Assembly: GCA_013290125.1 (NCBI GenBank)
Contig: JABCYQ010000015.1
Location: forward strand, 1 to 64,000
DNA from: Vulcanimicrobiota bacterium
Lineage (GTDB): Bacteria > Vulcanimicrobiota > Vulcanimicrobiia > Eremiobacterales > Eremiobacteraceae
Direction: 5' to 3'
Length of the DNA: 64,000 nucleotides
This document shows positions 53,638 to 62,714 of this stretch, in pieces; position 1 is the stretch's first letter, and the number at the start of each line of letters is the position of its first letter. The notes beneath the pieces are model-generated. The model had not been told where the DNA came from. It did not search any database and saw only the letters and a list, made by a program, of their open reading frames with translations. The position numbers were made by a program, and so were the translations under genes.

Positions 53638-55103
53638 TCAATCGTTGCTGGCCGCGACGAATCGTTCGACCACGTCCGCAGGCGGCGGCGCGGTGAGAGC
53701 GCTGACCGCGATCGTGACGGCGAAGTTCAGGGCAAGAGCGACGATTCCGGGATTCATGCCGTACAGCAAAGGCCCGAGCCAATTCGCGGCGATGAGCACC
53801 CCGATCCCAGTCACGATGCCGCTGCCGACGCCCCACGCGGTCGTGCGTCGCCACCCAAAAGCCAGCAGCGTTCCCGGCAAGAATTGCACGATACCGTTGT
53901 ATGCGTATAAAAGTAAGTCGACGAGATACACCTTGAGCGCGAACCAGAGCGCGTACGCCACGAGCGCGAGGACGAGGACTAGGATACGCGTGAGCCGCGT
54001 CCGCGAGCGATCGTCCGTCGCGATGTTCAACATGTCTCCGGCGACGTTCTTGGCGAAGATGCTCGCTGCGGCCAAGAGTTGCGCGCTCACCGGAACGAGC
54101 GCTGCGAGGCAGCCCGCTGCAGCGACAAGGCCGAGCAGCCAAGGCGGATATAGCTGTCTGATCGACAGCATGAACGCTTGGTCGCCGGCAGTTCCCTTCA
54201 GACCTGGGATGATCAACAGCGCGGCAAATCCCGCGAAGAGCACGAACACGACGAGAAGACTATACACGGGCAACAGTATCGCATTGCGCCGCAGCGCATC
54301 GCCGCTCTTCGCGCTGAAAATCGCCGCCGTTGAAGTCGGCCACATGAAGAAGCCGCGGCGGAGACGAGCACCGATGTCACAAACCAGGCGACGCCATGTG
54401 GCGACGCACCCGGCGCTAGTGTCAGCCAGCCCGGATGCGATGCCGAAACCGCGCGGAGCATGGCGCTCCATCCGCCGGCCGCGTGCAGTGGCAGCGCGAC
54501 CCCTGCGAATATCGCCGCCGCCAGCACGAGCGTGTCTTTGAGAACGCTCGCCCACGCCGTGCCGCGCAACCCCGTCGCCCATACAAAGCCTGTGATAAGC
54601 GCAACCGCGACCGCGACCGCGACATACGGTTCCACAAGACCGTAACCCGCGATAGATAGCAAGAGCTGTAGCCCGGTCAACTGCAGCGTGATGTAGGGAA
54701 TGAGGAAGAAAAAGCCGACGAGCGCGGCAAGCCCGGCCAGGGCCGAGCTTCCATAACGCGCCCGGAATATGTCGGGCTGCGTGATCATGCCGAACGCAGC
54801 GCCGACGCTGCGGATCTTTGGCGTTAGAAAATACCCGATGATATACGCGACCGGACCGTAACAGAGGATGTAAAAGGCGGGCGCGCCCAGGCCATACGCG
54901 TATCCGGCGGCGCCGAGAAACGTGAAGCTCGTGTAGATCTCGCCGGCCAAGAGCAGCCAGAGCAGCACCGAACCGAGCGCTCTTCCGCCCACCACGAAAT
55001 CGGTGGGCGAGTTGAGGTTGGCGCGCGCCGCGACGACGCCGAGGGTGACCGCCGCGACGATCACGATCGCGACAAGTCCGAGTGCGATGACGGCGCTCGT
55101 CAC
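53638..55103 (-). pseudogene. Sodium:solute symporter (SSF family), frameshifted
   Basis: The N-terminal half reads from GTG 55103 (FVVGGRALGSVLLWLLLAGEIYTSFTFLGAAGYAYG) with the first eight or nine helices, up to HGVAWFVTSVLVSAA. The C-terminal half continues in another frame (GFFMWPTSTAAIFSAKSGDALRRNAI, onwards to 53638). The join is near 54352-54360 in GCCGCGGC, where adding one base restores VSAAGFFMWP. SSF carriers are Na+-driven for small organic solutes such as pantothenate, acetate or proline. Together with the DUF3311 partner it forms the usual two-gene unit. Real inactivation or sequencing error cannot be separated. Confidence 0.8.
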
Positions 55104-55297
55104 GCGCGGCGCTCCAACTTCGATATCCCAAACAGGCAGATGGGCGTCGCGACGACCCAGCCTACTATCCAGAGCAGCAGAAACGGCGCACCGCCGACCG
55201 TCGGCTCCATGCGATTCGCGAGGGGAACAGCGAGCGTAAGAGCTAGCGCCGGCATCGCCGCGAGCCCGATCACTGCAAGCCGCTTCGCGCGGCTCAC
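55100..55297 (-). CDS. DUF3311 family small membrane protein
   Basis: 65 aa with two transmembrane helices (RLAVIGLAAMPALALTLAVPLANR and PFLLLWIVGWVVATPICLFGI). The pattern of two helices with the LANRMEPTVGGAPFLLLW connector is typical of DUF3311, which regularly precedes SSF sodium:solute symporters. It overlaps the symporter by 4 nt (GTGA) and is probably a small subunit of the carrier. Confidence 0.88.
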   Translation of the reverse strand: MSRAKRLAVIGLAAMPALALTLAVPLANRMEPTVGGAPFLLLWIVGWVVATPICLFGISKLERRA

Positions 55298-55316
55298 GGA
55301 ATCACAAGATGCACGG

Positions 55317-56687
55317 TTACGATAGGTACGGCGCCACGCCGACGCCGGCTTGCGCCGCGTCCATGACCATCTCGCTCACAGTCGGATGGGCGTGGATGAT
55401 CGAGCCGAGTTCGGCGAGCGTCAACGCATCAGACATCGCGACGCCGACTTCGTGGATCATTTCGACCGCGTGGATGCCCACGATCGTCGCCCCTAAAATG
55501 CGTCCAGTCGCTTTGTCGGCGATGAGCTGCGCGAAGCCGTCCGGTTGTCCCTCGGCGAGCGCCTTGGCCGATCCGACGAACCGCGCTTGACCGACAACGG
55601 TCTCATAGCCGGCTTCTTTGGCCGCGTCCGCATTGAGACCGACCATCGCGATCTCAGGATGCGTGTAAATGCAGCTCGGCACGACGGTGTAATCCATCGG
55701 CATGCGGTCGTGGCCAAGCGCGTTTTCGGCGGCGCGGTGCCCTTCAGCCGATCCTTTGTGCGCGAGTTGCAATCCGCCGACGCAGTCCCCGATCGCATAG
55801 ATCTTTGGATTGGCCGTCTGCAGGAACTGATCGACGACGATATTGCCGCGCGCTTCCACCTTGACACCGGCAGCTTCGAGACCGATGCCTTTGGTCAGCG
55901 GAGCGCGGCCGACCGAGACGAGCAGCTTTTCGCAGTCGAGCTTCGAGCCGTCGTCCAACTTGATCGTGATACCGTTCTTGCGATAGTCGTCGACGCCGGC
56001 GACTTTTCTGCCGGTGAGAAACTTGACGCCTTCCTTCTCGACGATGCGCTGGAAGAATGCGGTGGTCTTTGCGTCAACGGGCGCGAGAATTCGCGGCATC
56101 AATTCCACGACGGTGATATCAGACCCGAGCGCGGCGAAAAGGCTTGCGAATTCGCAGCCGATGATGCCGCCGCCGATGATAACGAGGCGTTTAGGTATCG
56201 AAGTCAAGCGGAGCACGTCGTTGGATGTCATCACCGCAGGATGGTTCATGTCGAGGCCGGGCAGACCGACCGGTTCCGTGCCGACGGCCACGATCAGGCT
56301 GTCGTACGCGTAGCGCTTTGCGTCGACCACGACGGCGTCGCCTTCGATGACACCTTGGCCGCGGATCACCGCGACGTTCTTGCGTTTGCAAGCCGCTTCG
56401 ACGCCGCCGCGCATCTTGAGGACGATCTCTTCTTTTCGCGCCATCATGCGCCCGAAGTCGATCTTCGGCTCGCCGACGGTGACGCCGAACTCCGCCGCAT
56501 GACGGACGGTTCGCAGAACATCGGCGCTGGCGAGCAGCGCCTTTGTGGGGATGCAGCCCCAGTTCAGACACGTGCCGCCAAGTTCGGCGCGCTCGATCAA
56601 GGTCGAGGATGCGCCGAGTTGTGCGGCGCGCAAAGCCGCGACGTCGCCTGCCGGACCGCCGCCGAGTACGACGACGCGTGCGCTCAC
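55317..56687 (-). CDS. lpdA: Dihydrolipoyl dehydrogenase (E3)
   Basis: 456 aa. The FAD-binding motif VVLGGGPAGDVAALRAAQLGA starts the protein. Redox pair is in GGTCLNWGCIPTKALL, NAD-binding is at VIIGGGIIGCEFASLFAALG, the second FAD site is VYAIGD-like (KIYAIGDCVGG), and the catalytic His-Glu dyad lies in IIHAHPTVSEMVM. E3 reoxidises lipoyl groups. Its ATG overlaps the stop of the E2-E1 fusion gene (ATGA), so E3 is made together with its complex partner. Confidence 0.96.
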   Translation of the reverse strand: MSARVVVLGGGPAGDVAALRAAQLGASSTLIERAELGGTCLNWGCIPTKALLASADVLRTVRHAAEFGVTVGEPKIDFGRMMARKEEIVLKMRGGVEAACKRKNVAVIRGQGVIEGDAVVVDAKRYAYDSLIVAVGTEPVGLPGLDMNHPAVMTSNDVLRLTSIPKRLVIIGGGIIGCEFASLFAALGSDITVVELMPRILAPVDAKTTAFFQRIVEKEGVKFLTGRKVAGVDDYRKNGITIKLDDGSKLDCEKLLVSVGRAPLTKGIGLEAAGVKVEARGNIVVDQFLQTANPKIYAIGDCVGGLQLAHKGSAEGHRAAENALGHDRMPMDYTVVPSCIYTHPEIAMVGLNADAAKEAGYETVVGQARFVGSAKALAEGQPDGFAQLIADKATGRILGATIVGIHAVEMIHEVGVAMSDALTLAELGSIIHAHPTVSEMVMDAAQAGVGVAPYLS

Positions 56688-59600
56688 GACGGCGACGAGC
56701 CCGCGCGACGCGGTCCGAGCGCTGCCGTGACGATACGCTCTTGTTCCGCTGCGTGCGCTCCGGGATACCCTTCGCTCGGGCTAGCGCGGTCGGGCCTGCC
56801 CTCATAGTCGAGCGCGATGCCGAGCGGCGCGAGTTTTTCGCGGATGCGCCGCGAGACGAAAGCCCGCGCGCCCATGTTGCGCGGCTCTTCTTGGACCCAC
56901 GTGACCCGGTCGAGATCGGGATAAGATTTGACGAGCGCCATCACGGCATCGAGCGGGAACGGCTCCAACATCTCGACCCGCGCGATCGCGAGGCCGCGTG
57001 GGCTCAACCGCTTCACGCCTGCAAGGAGGTCGTAGTAGATCTTCCCGCTGCACAGTAAAAGACGCTTGATGCCTTTGCGATTCGTGACGAGCGGATCGTC
57101 GATGATCGGCTGGAGCGAACCATCGCTCAGGTCAGCCGCCTGAGACGTCGCGACTTTCAGGCGTAGCAGACTCTTCGGTGTCATGACGACGAGCGGGCGC
57201 GCTTTCGAGGACAGCGCCTGATCGCGCAAGAGATGGAAATACTGCGCCGGCGTCGTGCAGTTGGCGATGCGTATGTTGCCGTCGCTCGCCAATTGTAGAA
57301 AGCGTTCGAGGCGTGCGCTGGAGTGTTCCGGTCCAGCGCCTTCATAACCGTGCGGAAGAAGAAGCGTGAGCCGAGACGTCTGACCCCATTTCGCGAATCC
57401 CGCCGAGATGAATTGATCGATGATGATCTGCGCGCCGTTGGCAAAATCGCCAAACTGCGCTTCCCACAAGACAAGCGCGTCCGGCGCAGCAGTGCTGTAG
57501 CCGTATTCGAAGCCGAGGCACGCGTACTCGGAGAGCGGGCTGTTGTAGACTTCGAAGGAAGCGCGCGCGCCGGCGAGGTGCTGCATGGGCACGTAACGGG
57601 CGTCGGTCTTGGCGTCGTGCAGCACGAGATGGCGGTGGCTGAAGGTTCCGCGCTCCGTATCTTGGCCCGTCAGGCGTATGGGCACGCCTTGGACGAGCAA
57701 CGAACCGAACGCAAGCGCCTCCGCGTTCGCCCAGTCGATCTCGCCGCCGGGCTCGAGCGCCCCGCTGCGGCGCTCCAATTGTTTGGCGAGTTTCGGATGG
57801 ACGGTGAATCCATCCGGCACCACCTGGAGCTGGCGGTTTAGCGAACGCAGAACGTCCGCCGCCACGCGCGTGTCCGGGTTTGACGCGACTTGCCCGTTCA
57901 CGGGCCGCTTCGCGGCTTCGGCGGCGCCATTCTCCTTGATGCGTTTCTTGACGTTCGCGTGGGCTTCGGCCACGCGCGCATAGGCGGCATCGAACCGCTT
58001 CTTGACTTCGTCGACGGTGACCAGGCCCTCGTCGAAGAGCCGCTTGGCGAATATCTCCCTGACGGTGATGTGATTCGCGATCTTCTCGTACATGCGCGGT
58101 TGCGTGTACGCCGGTTCGTCGGCTTCGTTGTGGCCAAAGCGGCGGTAGCCGATGAGGTCGATCATCACGTCGCGCGCGAACTGACGGCGATACTGCTCGG
58201 CGAGTGTGATCGCGCCGATGCAGGCTTCGATGTCGTCGGCGTTCACGTGGACGATCGGCATGTCAACGCTCTTGGCGAGATCGCTCGCGTAGCGCGTGGA
58301 GCGCTCGTCGGATGGCTCTGTCGTGAAGCCGATCTGATTGTTGGCGATGACGTGGACGGTGCCGCCTACCGTGTATCCACGAAGCGCCTGTAGATTGAGC
58401 ACTTCGGCGACCACGCCTTGGCCTGTGAACGCGGCGTCGCCGTGGATGAGCAGCGCGGCGGCCTTGTTCTTGTCGATCGTGGCGATCGCAGGGTGCCGAT
58501 CGGTCTGGTCGGCGCGCGTCCGGCCGACGACCACGCCGTCGACCGCTTCAAGATGGCTCGGATTGTTGACGAGCACAACGTCGATCGATGCGCCGGACGC
58601 GGTGGAATATTTGCCCTGTGCGCCCTGATGGTACTTGACGTCGCCGGTCACGTCGCCCTGGCTCTCGCCGCCGCGCAGTTCTGCGTGTTCGAACTCGACG
58701 AGTACGTCTTCGTACGGCCGATCCACCACGTGCGTGATGAGCGAAAGGCGGCCGCGATGCGCCGTGCCGATCTCGAGTTTATTCACGCCGTCGTCGACGA
58801 GTGAGTGGAGCAGTTCTTCGAGCATGGGCACGAGCGCATCGATGCCTTCGATCGAGAACGTCTTCTGGCCGAGGAACGCCTTGCGCAGGTAGCGCTCGAA
58901 GGCTTCCACGCGTGTGAGGCGGTCGAGCAATTCGAGTTTGCGTTCGCGCGTCAGCGGTTTGACGTGCGCCCCGGATTCGATCTGCTTGCGCAGCCACGAG
59001 CGCTGCTCGTGACTTGTGATGTGCTCCACTTCATAGGCGATCGTCGAGCAGTAGATGGAGCGGAGATTTGCCAGCACTTCGGCGAGCGTATTTCCCGGCG
59101 CGTACGTCCGCACGACATTCGCGGGAACGCGCGCGGCGAGCGCGTCGTCGAGCTGGAGCGAGGCCGGATCGAGCACGGGATCGCCGTCCTTCGGCCCTTC
59201 GAGCGGATCGAGTGAAGCAGCGGTGTGTCCGTGCGTTCGGATGCGGCTGATGAGCGCCATGCCGGCGGCGGCTGCGGCGATCAAGTCGGGCGACGAGTCG
59301 ATCGGCGCGACGGTTGGTGTTGGCACTGCAGCCGGCGGTTGCGTTCGGTCGACTGCGGCTGGGGCTGCAGAGAGTTTCGGCGAGGCTTCCTCTGCGAGTA
59401 CGACGTTCAGCGACTTCGCGATTCCGTCGTAGAAGGCGTCCGCCCCGGTTAAGAGCTGTTCGATGCGCCGCAAGAATTCGCCGGACTCGGCGCCTTGGAT
59501 CACGCGATGATCGTATGTGCTCGTCAGCGTCATGATCTTGGAGACGCCCAAAGCAGCGAGTTGTTCGGATGATTGTGGCAGTCCGGGCGCGTAGCCGATA

Positions 59601-61015
59601 GCGCCTGCAGCGATGATCGCTCCCTGGCCCGTCATGAGCCGCGGCACGGAGGCGACGGTTCCGATCGCACCTGGGTTCGTCAGCGTGATCGTGGCGCCGG
59701 CGAATTCATCGGGCATGAGTTTGCCGTCGCGCGCTTTGGTGACGAGCTGTTCGTAGGCGGTGTGAAATGCGGCAAAGTCAAGATCGGCGGCGTTGCGGAC
59801 AACGGGGACGACCAAGAGCCGTGAGCCATCTTTTCGGTGGAGGTCGACGGCGATTCCGAGTTGGACTCCGCCGGCGATCCGCTCCGGGCCTTTGTCCGAA
59901 CGGTGGAATGAAGCGGTCATGCCGGGCATTTCGCGAGCGGCGCGGGCCAACGCGAATGCGATGAGGTGCGTGAACGATATCTTTTCGGATCGTTTGGCCA
60001 ACTTCAGGGCGTTGTTGAGCGCAGCGCGCCTAGATTCGAGCACCCCGACCGCGATCGTGCGGAAACTCGTCGCCGTCGGAAGGCCCAGACTCTGTTCCAT
60101 CGCAGCAGCGAGCGCCGCCGCCGGGCCTTTGAGCGGCGTCGCTCCTTCAATGTGTGGCGCAATGTTGGGCGGACCTTTATGGTCCGGCGGGGCAAGCGAT
60201 GCTTGCCCTACGACGGGAGCGACGCGCGCGACGTCGGATTTTCGCACCGCACCGCCGGGACCAGAACCGTTAACCGTTGCGACGTCCACTCCGGCAAGCG
60301 CGGCGGCACGCCGCGCGAGCGGCGATGGCTGCGCGACAGGCTGTGTTTTCGGAGGTATAGCAGGAGCCGGCCGCCCGTCGGCTTTCGGAGCCTGTTCATT
60401 GCGCGGCGGCGGAGTCGCGACTTGCACGGCCGGCGAAACGACAGCATCCAACGGCCCGATCTCGCAGAGCGGCGCCCCGATCTCGATGGCCGCGCCTTTC
60501 CCTGCGACGATGCGCGTCAATCGTCCGCTCACCGGCGACGGGATCTCGATGAGCGAGCCGTCCGCATCTACCTCAACGATGACGTCGTCGCGCTCCACGA
60601 CATCACCGAGTGCCTTTTGCCAATTCTTGACGACGCCGCGCTTCAGCGCCTCGCCGATCGACGGCATTTCGACCGTCGTCGTCGCACCCGATGCAGCAGG
60701 CGAATCCGAGGCGGCCGGTGTCGAAGCGGCCGCCAAGGCGGATGTGGCGTTAGCAGAATTTTGTGGCCCCGCAACTTCGATCTCGGCGAGCAGCGCGCCG
60801 ACCTCGACCGTATCGCCGTCCTTGACGACGATGCGTGCTACACGGCCGGCCTCCGGCGACGGGATTTCGACGTCGACTTTGTCGGTCGTGACATCGATGA
60901 TGGTTTCGCCTGCAGCGATCGTGTCGCCGACGGCCTTGCGGATGCCCGTGACCGTTCCTTGCGTGACGGACTCGCCCATGGATGGGAGGACGACTTGGAC
61001 CAACGCGTCCGGCAA
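56684..61015 (-). CDS. Fused 2-oxoglutarate dehydrogenase with N-terminal lipoyl domains (lipoyl-lipoyl-PSBD-E2-E1)
   Basis: 1443 aa. Domain order: lipoyl domain 1 (residues 5-80, lipoyl Lys46 in TTDKVDVEIPSP), degenerate lipoyl domain 2 (about 112-190, where the Lys turn reads VDADGSLIEIPSP), and a peripheral subunit-binding domain (PLARRAAALAGVDVATV, then GGAVRKSDV). The E2 acyltransferase domain follows (catalytic YDHRVIQGAESGEFL), then the E1 thiamin domain (LIHGDAAFTGQG, ANNQIGFTT) and the transketolase C-terminus (VTWVQEEPRNMGA). Mycobacterial Kgd and corynebacterial OdhA have E2-E1 fusion but no lipoyl domains. Here the complete carrier is within the chain. The ATG follows no obvious ribosome binding site. 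Confidence 0.93.
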   Translation of the reverse strand: MPDALVQVVLPSMGESVTQGTVTGIRKAVGDTIAAGETIIDVTTDKVDVEIPSPEAGRVARIVVKDGDTVEVGALLAEIEVAGPQNSANATSALAAASTPAASDSPAASGATTTVEMPSIGEALKRGVVKNWQKALGDVVERDDVIVEVDADGSLIEIPSPVSGRLTRIVAGKGAAIEIGAPLCEIGPLDAVVSPAVQVATPPPRNEQAPKADGRPAPAIPPKTQPVAQPSPLARRAAALAGVDVATVNGSGPGGAVRKSDVARVAPVVGQASLAPPDHKGPPNIAPHIEGATPLKGPAAALAAAMEQSLGLPTATSFRTIAVGVLESRRAALNNALKLAKRSEKISFTHLIAFALARAAREMPGMTASFHRSDKGPERIAGGVQLGIAVDLHRKDGSRLLVVPVVRNAADLDFAAFHTAYEQLVTKARDGKLMPDEFAGATITLTNPGAIGTVASVPRLMTGQGAIIAAGAIGYAPGLPQSSEQLAALGVSKIMTLTSTYDHRVIQGAESGEFLRRIEQLLTGADAFYDGIAKSLNVVLAEEASPKLSAAPAAVDRTQPPAAVPTPTVAPIDSSPDLIAAAAAGMALISRIRTHGHTAASLDPLEGPKDGDPVLDPASLQLDDALAARVPANVVRTYAPGNTLAEVLANLRSIYCSTIAYEVEHITSHEQRSWLRKQIESGAHVKPLTRERKLELLDRLTRVEAFERYLRKAFLGQKTFSIEGIDALVPMLEELLHSLVDDGVNKLEIGTAHRGRLSLITHVVDRPYEDVLVEFEHAELRGGESQGDVTGDVKYHQGAQGKYSTASGASIDVVLVNNPSHLEAVDGVVVGRTRADQTDRHPAIATIDKNKAAALLIHGDAAFTGQGVVAEVLNLQALRGYTVGGTVHVIANNQIGFTTEPSDERSTRYASDLAKSVDMPIVHVNADDIEACIGAITLAEQYRRQFARDVMIDLIGYRRFGHNEADEPAYTQPRMYEKIANHITVREIFAKRLFDEGLVTVDEVKKRFDAAYARVAEAHANVKKRIKENGAAEAAKRPVNGQVASNPDTRVAADVLRSLNRQLQVVPDGFTVHPKLAKQLERRSGALEPGGEIDWANAEALAFGSLLVQGVPIRLTGQDTERGTFSHRHLVLHDAKTDARYVPMQHLAGARASFEVYNSPLSEYACLGFEYGYSTAAPDALVLWEAQFGDFANGAQIIIDQFISAGFAKWGQTSRLTLLLPHGYEGAGPEHSSARLERFLQLASDGNIRIANCTTPAQYFHLLRDQALSSKARPLVVMTPKSLLRLKVATSQAADLSDGSLQPIIDDPLVTNRKGIKRLLLCSGKIYYDLLAGVKRLSPRGLAIARVEMLEPFPLDAVMALVKSYPDLDRVTWVQEEPRNMGARAFVSRRIREKLAPLGIALDYEGRPDRASPSEGYPGAHAAEQERIVTAALGPRRAGSSPS
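60170..60208. repeat. Two adjacent palindromes inside the E2-E1 fusion gene
   Basis: CGGACC-TTTAT-GGTCCG (60170-60186) and GGGCAAGC-GAT-GCTTGCCC (60190-60208) are perfect hairpins in a linker of the coding region, read as QASLAPPDHKGPP. The first has the same TTTAT loop as the 53557 palindrome. Confidence 0.75.
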
Positions 61016-61131
61016 AGGATGACTCCCTATTTGTTGTTCACAGCGATGCGAATCTGGGCGCGATTTCTTTGCCCGACCGCCTAGTCATGGATTTCCCTAC
61101 GCCGGGTGATGCGCCCTTGGCCGCGACCGCG

Positions 61132-61893
61132 TCAACGAACGTAGGAGCCGCCGTTGACGTCGATGGTCGCGCCGTTCAGATACGATCCGAGCGGCGATGC
61201 GAGAAATGCCACAATCGGCGCGACTTGGTCCGGGCGTCCGACATATCCGACCGGAATCTCGCCGACGATTTTCGGGCGGTCCAGTTCCAAGTCGTGTGCA
61301 GCCATCTCGGTCTCGATAAAGCCAGGCGCAACAGCGAACGAAAGGATGCCGTCGGCGGCGCAGGAGCGGGCGATCGACTTCGTCAGATTCACGATCGCGG
61401 CTTTGCTCGCACCGTAGTCGGCGTGTTCGAGTTCACCGCGATGCGCGGCGCGCGACGCGATGTTGATGATGCGCCCGCCGCCATGAGCTCGCATGTAGCG
61501 GATGGCAAGCCAAGCGAGATCGGCGGCGCCGAACACGTTGACGTCGAACGTGCGGCGCCAGCCCACGCGCCACGCGTCGAACGATCCTCCATCGAATGGG
61601 TTCGTCGCGAAGATCGCGGCATTGTTCACGAGCACGTGCAGCCCGCGGAACTTGCTCACGCAGGCGTCGACAAGGTCGGGCAAACTCGCGGAGTCCGCCG
61701 CGTCGCAGCGCGCGCTAACGGCGCGGTCGCCGAGTTCCGCGGCGAGACGCTCGGCGAGATCGGAGCGTGACTGATACGTGAAGAAGACGGTCGCGCCTGC
61801 AGCATGCAGATGCCTGACGATTGATTCGCCGATACCGCGTGATCCGCCGGTGACGAGCGCGACGGTTCCAGTGAGATCGATGGCAAGCGTCAT
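61132..61893 (-). CDS. SDR family oxidoreductase
   Basis: 253 aa from ATG 61893, which overlaps the stop of the previous gene (ATGA); an upstream GTG/ATG nine codons away is less likely. Classical SDR features: TGGSRGIG nucleotide motif, NNAA, the catalytic Ser in INIASRAA, and YGASK (Tyr-x-x-x-Lys), then the PGFIETEM loop. It is most like FabG-type 3-ketoacyl-ACP reductases, but the substrate is not predictable. It ends the minus-strand three-gene run. Confidence 0.92.
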   Translation of the reverse strand: MTLAIDLTGTVALVTGGSRGIGESIVRHLHAAGATVFFTYQSRSDLAERLAAELGDRAVSARCDAADSASLPDLVDACVSKFRGLHVLVNNAAIFATNPFDGGSFDAWRVGWRRTFDVNVFGAADLAWLAIRYMRAHGGGRIINIASRAAHRGELEHADYGASKAAIVNLTKSIARSCAADGILSFAVAPGFIETEMAAHDLELDRPKIVGEIPVGYVGRPDQVAPIVAFLASPLGSYLNGATIDVNGGSYVR

Positions 61894-62714
61894 AGATATT
61901 CTCGCATGCGGCGCATCCACGCGGCGAGCTGCGCGTCGTAGTGGCTCGCGTCAGAGCGATCCGGCAGCGGCGGTGGACTTGTGTAGAGAACGACGACGTA
62001 GCGCCGTCCGTCTGGGGTGACGAGTATTCCGGCGTCATGACTCACTTCGTCGGTTTCGCCGGTCTTGTGCATGAATAGATCGGCGCTCTGCAAGCCCGCG
62101 GTGAGTTTCTCGCTGTGCACGCAGCGCGCGAGGATGGCGCGTTGCTCGGCGGCGTAGGGCACGCGATCCAACGCGATCAACGCGAGTAACAGCGCGATCT
62201 CATCGGGCGGCAAGCGATTTCTGCCGGTCATGCCGGGGTCTTCGATAAGCGGCTCGGATCCGGAGAGCTTGCGGCCCGCCAGAAACGTCGGCAGTCCAAG
62301 GTGGCGCATCGCGTCCGTCACGGTCTCGCGGCCGAGCAGATCGTAAAGCTCGTTCGTTGCGATATTGTCGGAGGTCGTGATCATGAGATCGATCAGCTCG
62401 CGCAGCGTCGCGCGGTAGCCCGGCTTGAGCGGCGTAGCTTCGGCGGTCGTGGTCTGATTGGCGGCGCTCACGGTCACGCTATGGTCGCGCCCGAGCCTGC
62501 CGTCCGCGATCTGCCGGAACGCTTCCACCATGAGCGCCACTTTGATGACGCTCGCAGGGTAGATGTTCTCGGTCTCGCGGTAACGCCCGCAGCGCATCGT
62601 CTGCAGATCGATGACGACGGCGTGCCCGATCGTTTCGAGAGCGGTGCTCCTCAGCGCATCGCGGACGACGATATCCAGCGCGGCATCCGGCTGCGGCGCG
62701 ACCGCAGTCGTCAA
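61890..62714 (-). CDS. Class A beta-lactamase-like serine hydrolase
   Basis: 274 aa. TTG at 62714 overlaps the stop of the preceding gene (TTGA). Motifs of penicillin-recognising enzymes: SxxK in PASVIK (S55, K58), SDN at 115-117 (MITTSDNIATNEL), KTG in FMHKTGETDEVSHDAGIL. The usual Glu of the omega loop is not obvious, and this start lacks a signal peptide. It may be a peptidoglycan-linked hydrolase and not a resistance enzyme. The frame is open further upstream to 63065, but that region is shadow sequence of the neighbour gene. Confidence 0.8.
   Translation of the reverse strand: MTTAVAPQPDAALDIVVRDALRSTALETIGHAVVIDLQTMRCGRYRETENIYPASVIKVALMVEAFRQIADGRLGRDHSVTVSAANQTTTAEATPLKPGYRATLRELIDLMITTSDNIATNELYDLLGRETVTDAMRHLGLPTFLAGRKLSGSEPLIEDPGMTGRNRLPPDEIALLLALIALDRVPYAAEQRAILARCVHSEKLTAGLQSADLFMHKTGETDEVSHDAGILVTPDGRRYVVVLYTSPPPLPDRSDASHYDAQLAAWMRRMREYL

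Noticed and set aside
53638-55131. Single 497-codon frame as an intact protein
   Set aside because: Its first half is an Arg-rich shadow; true carrier sequence for that half is in the other frame, so this is a frameshifted gene.
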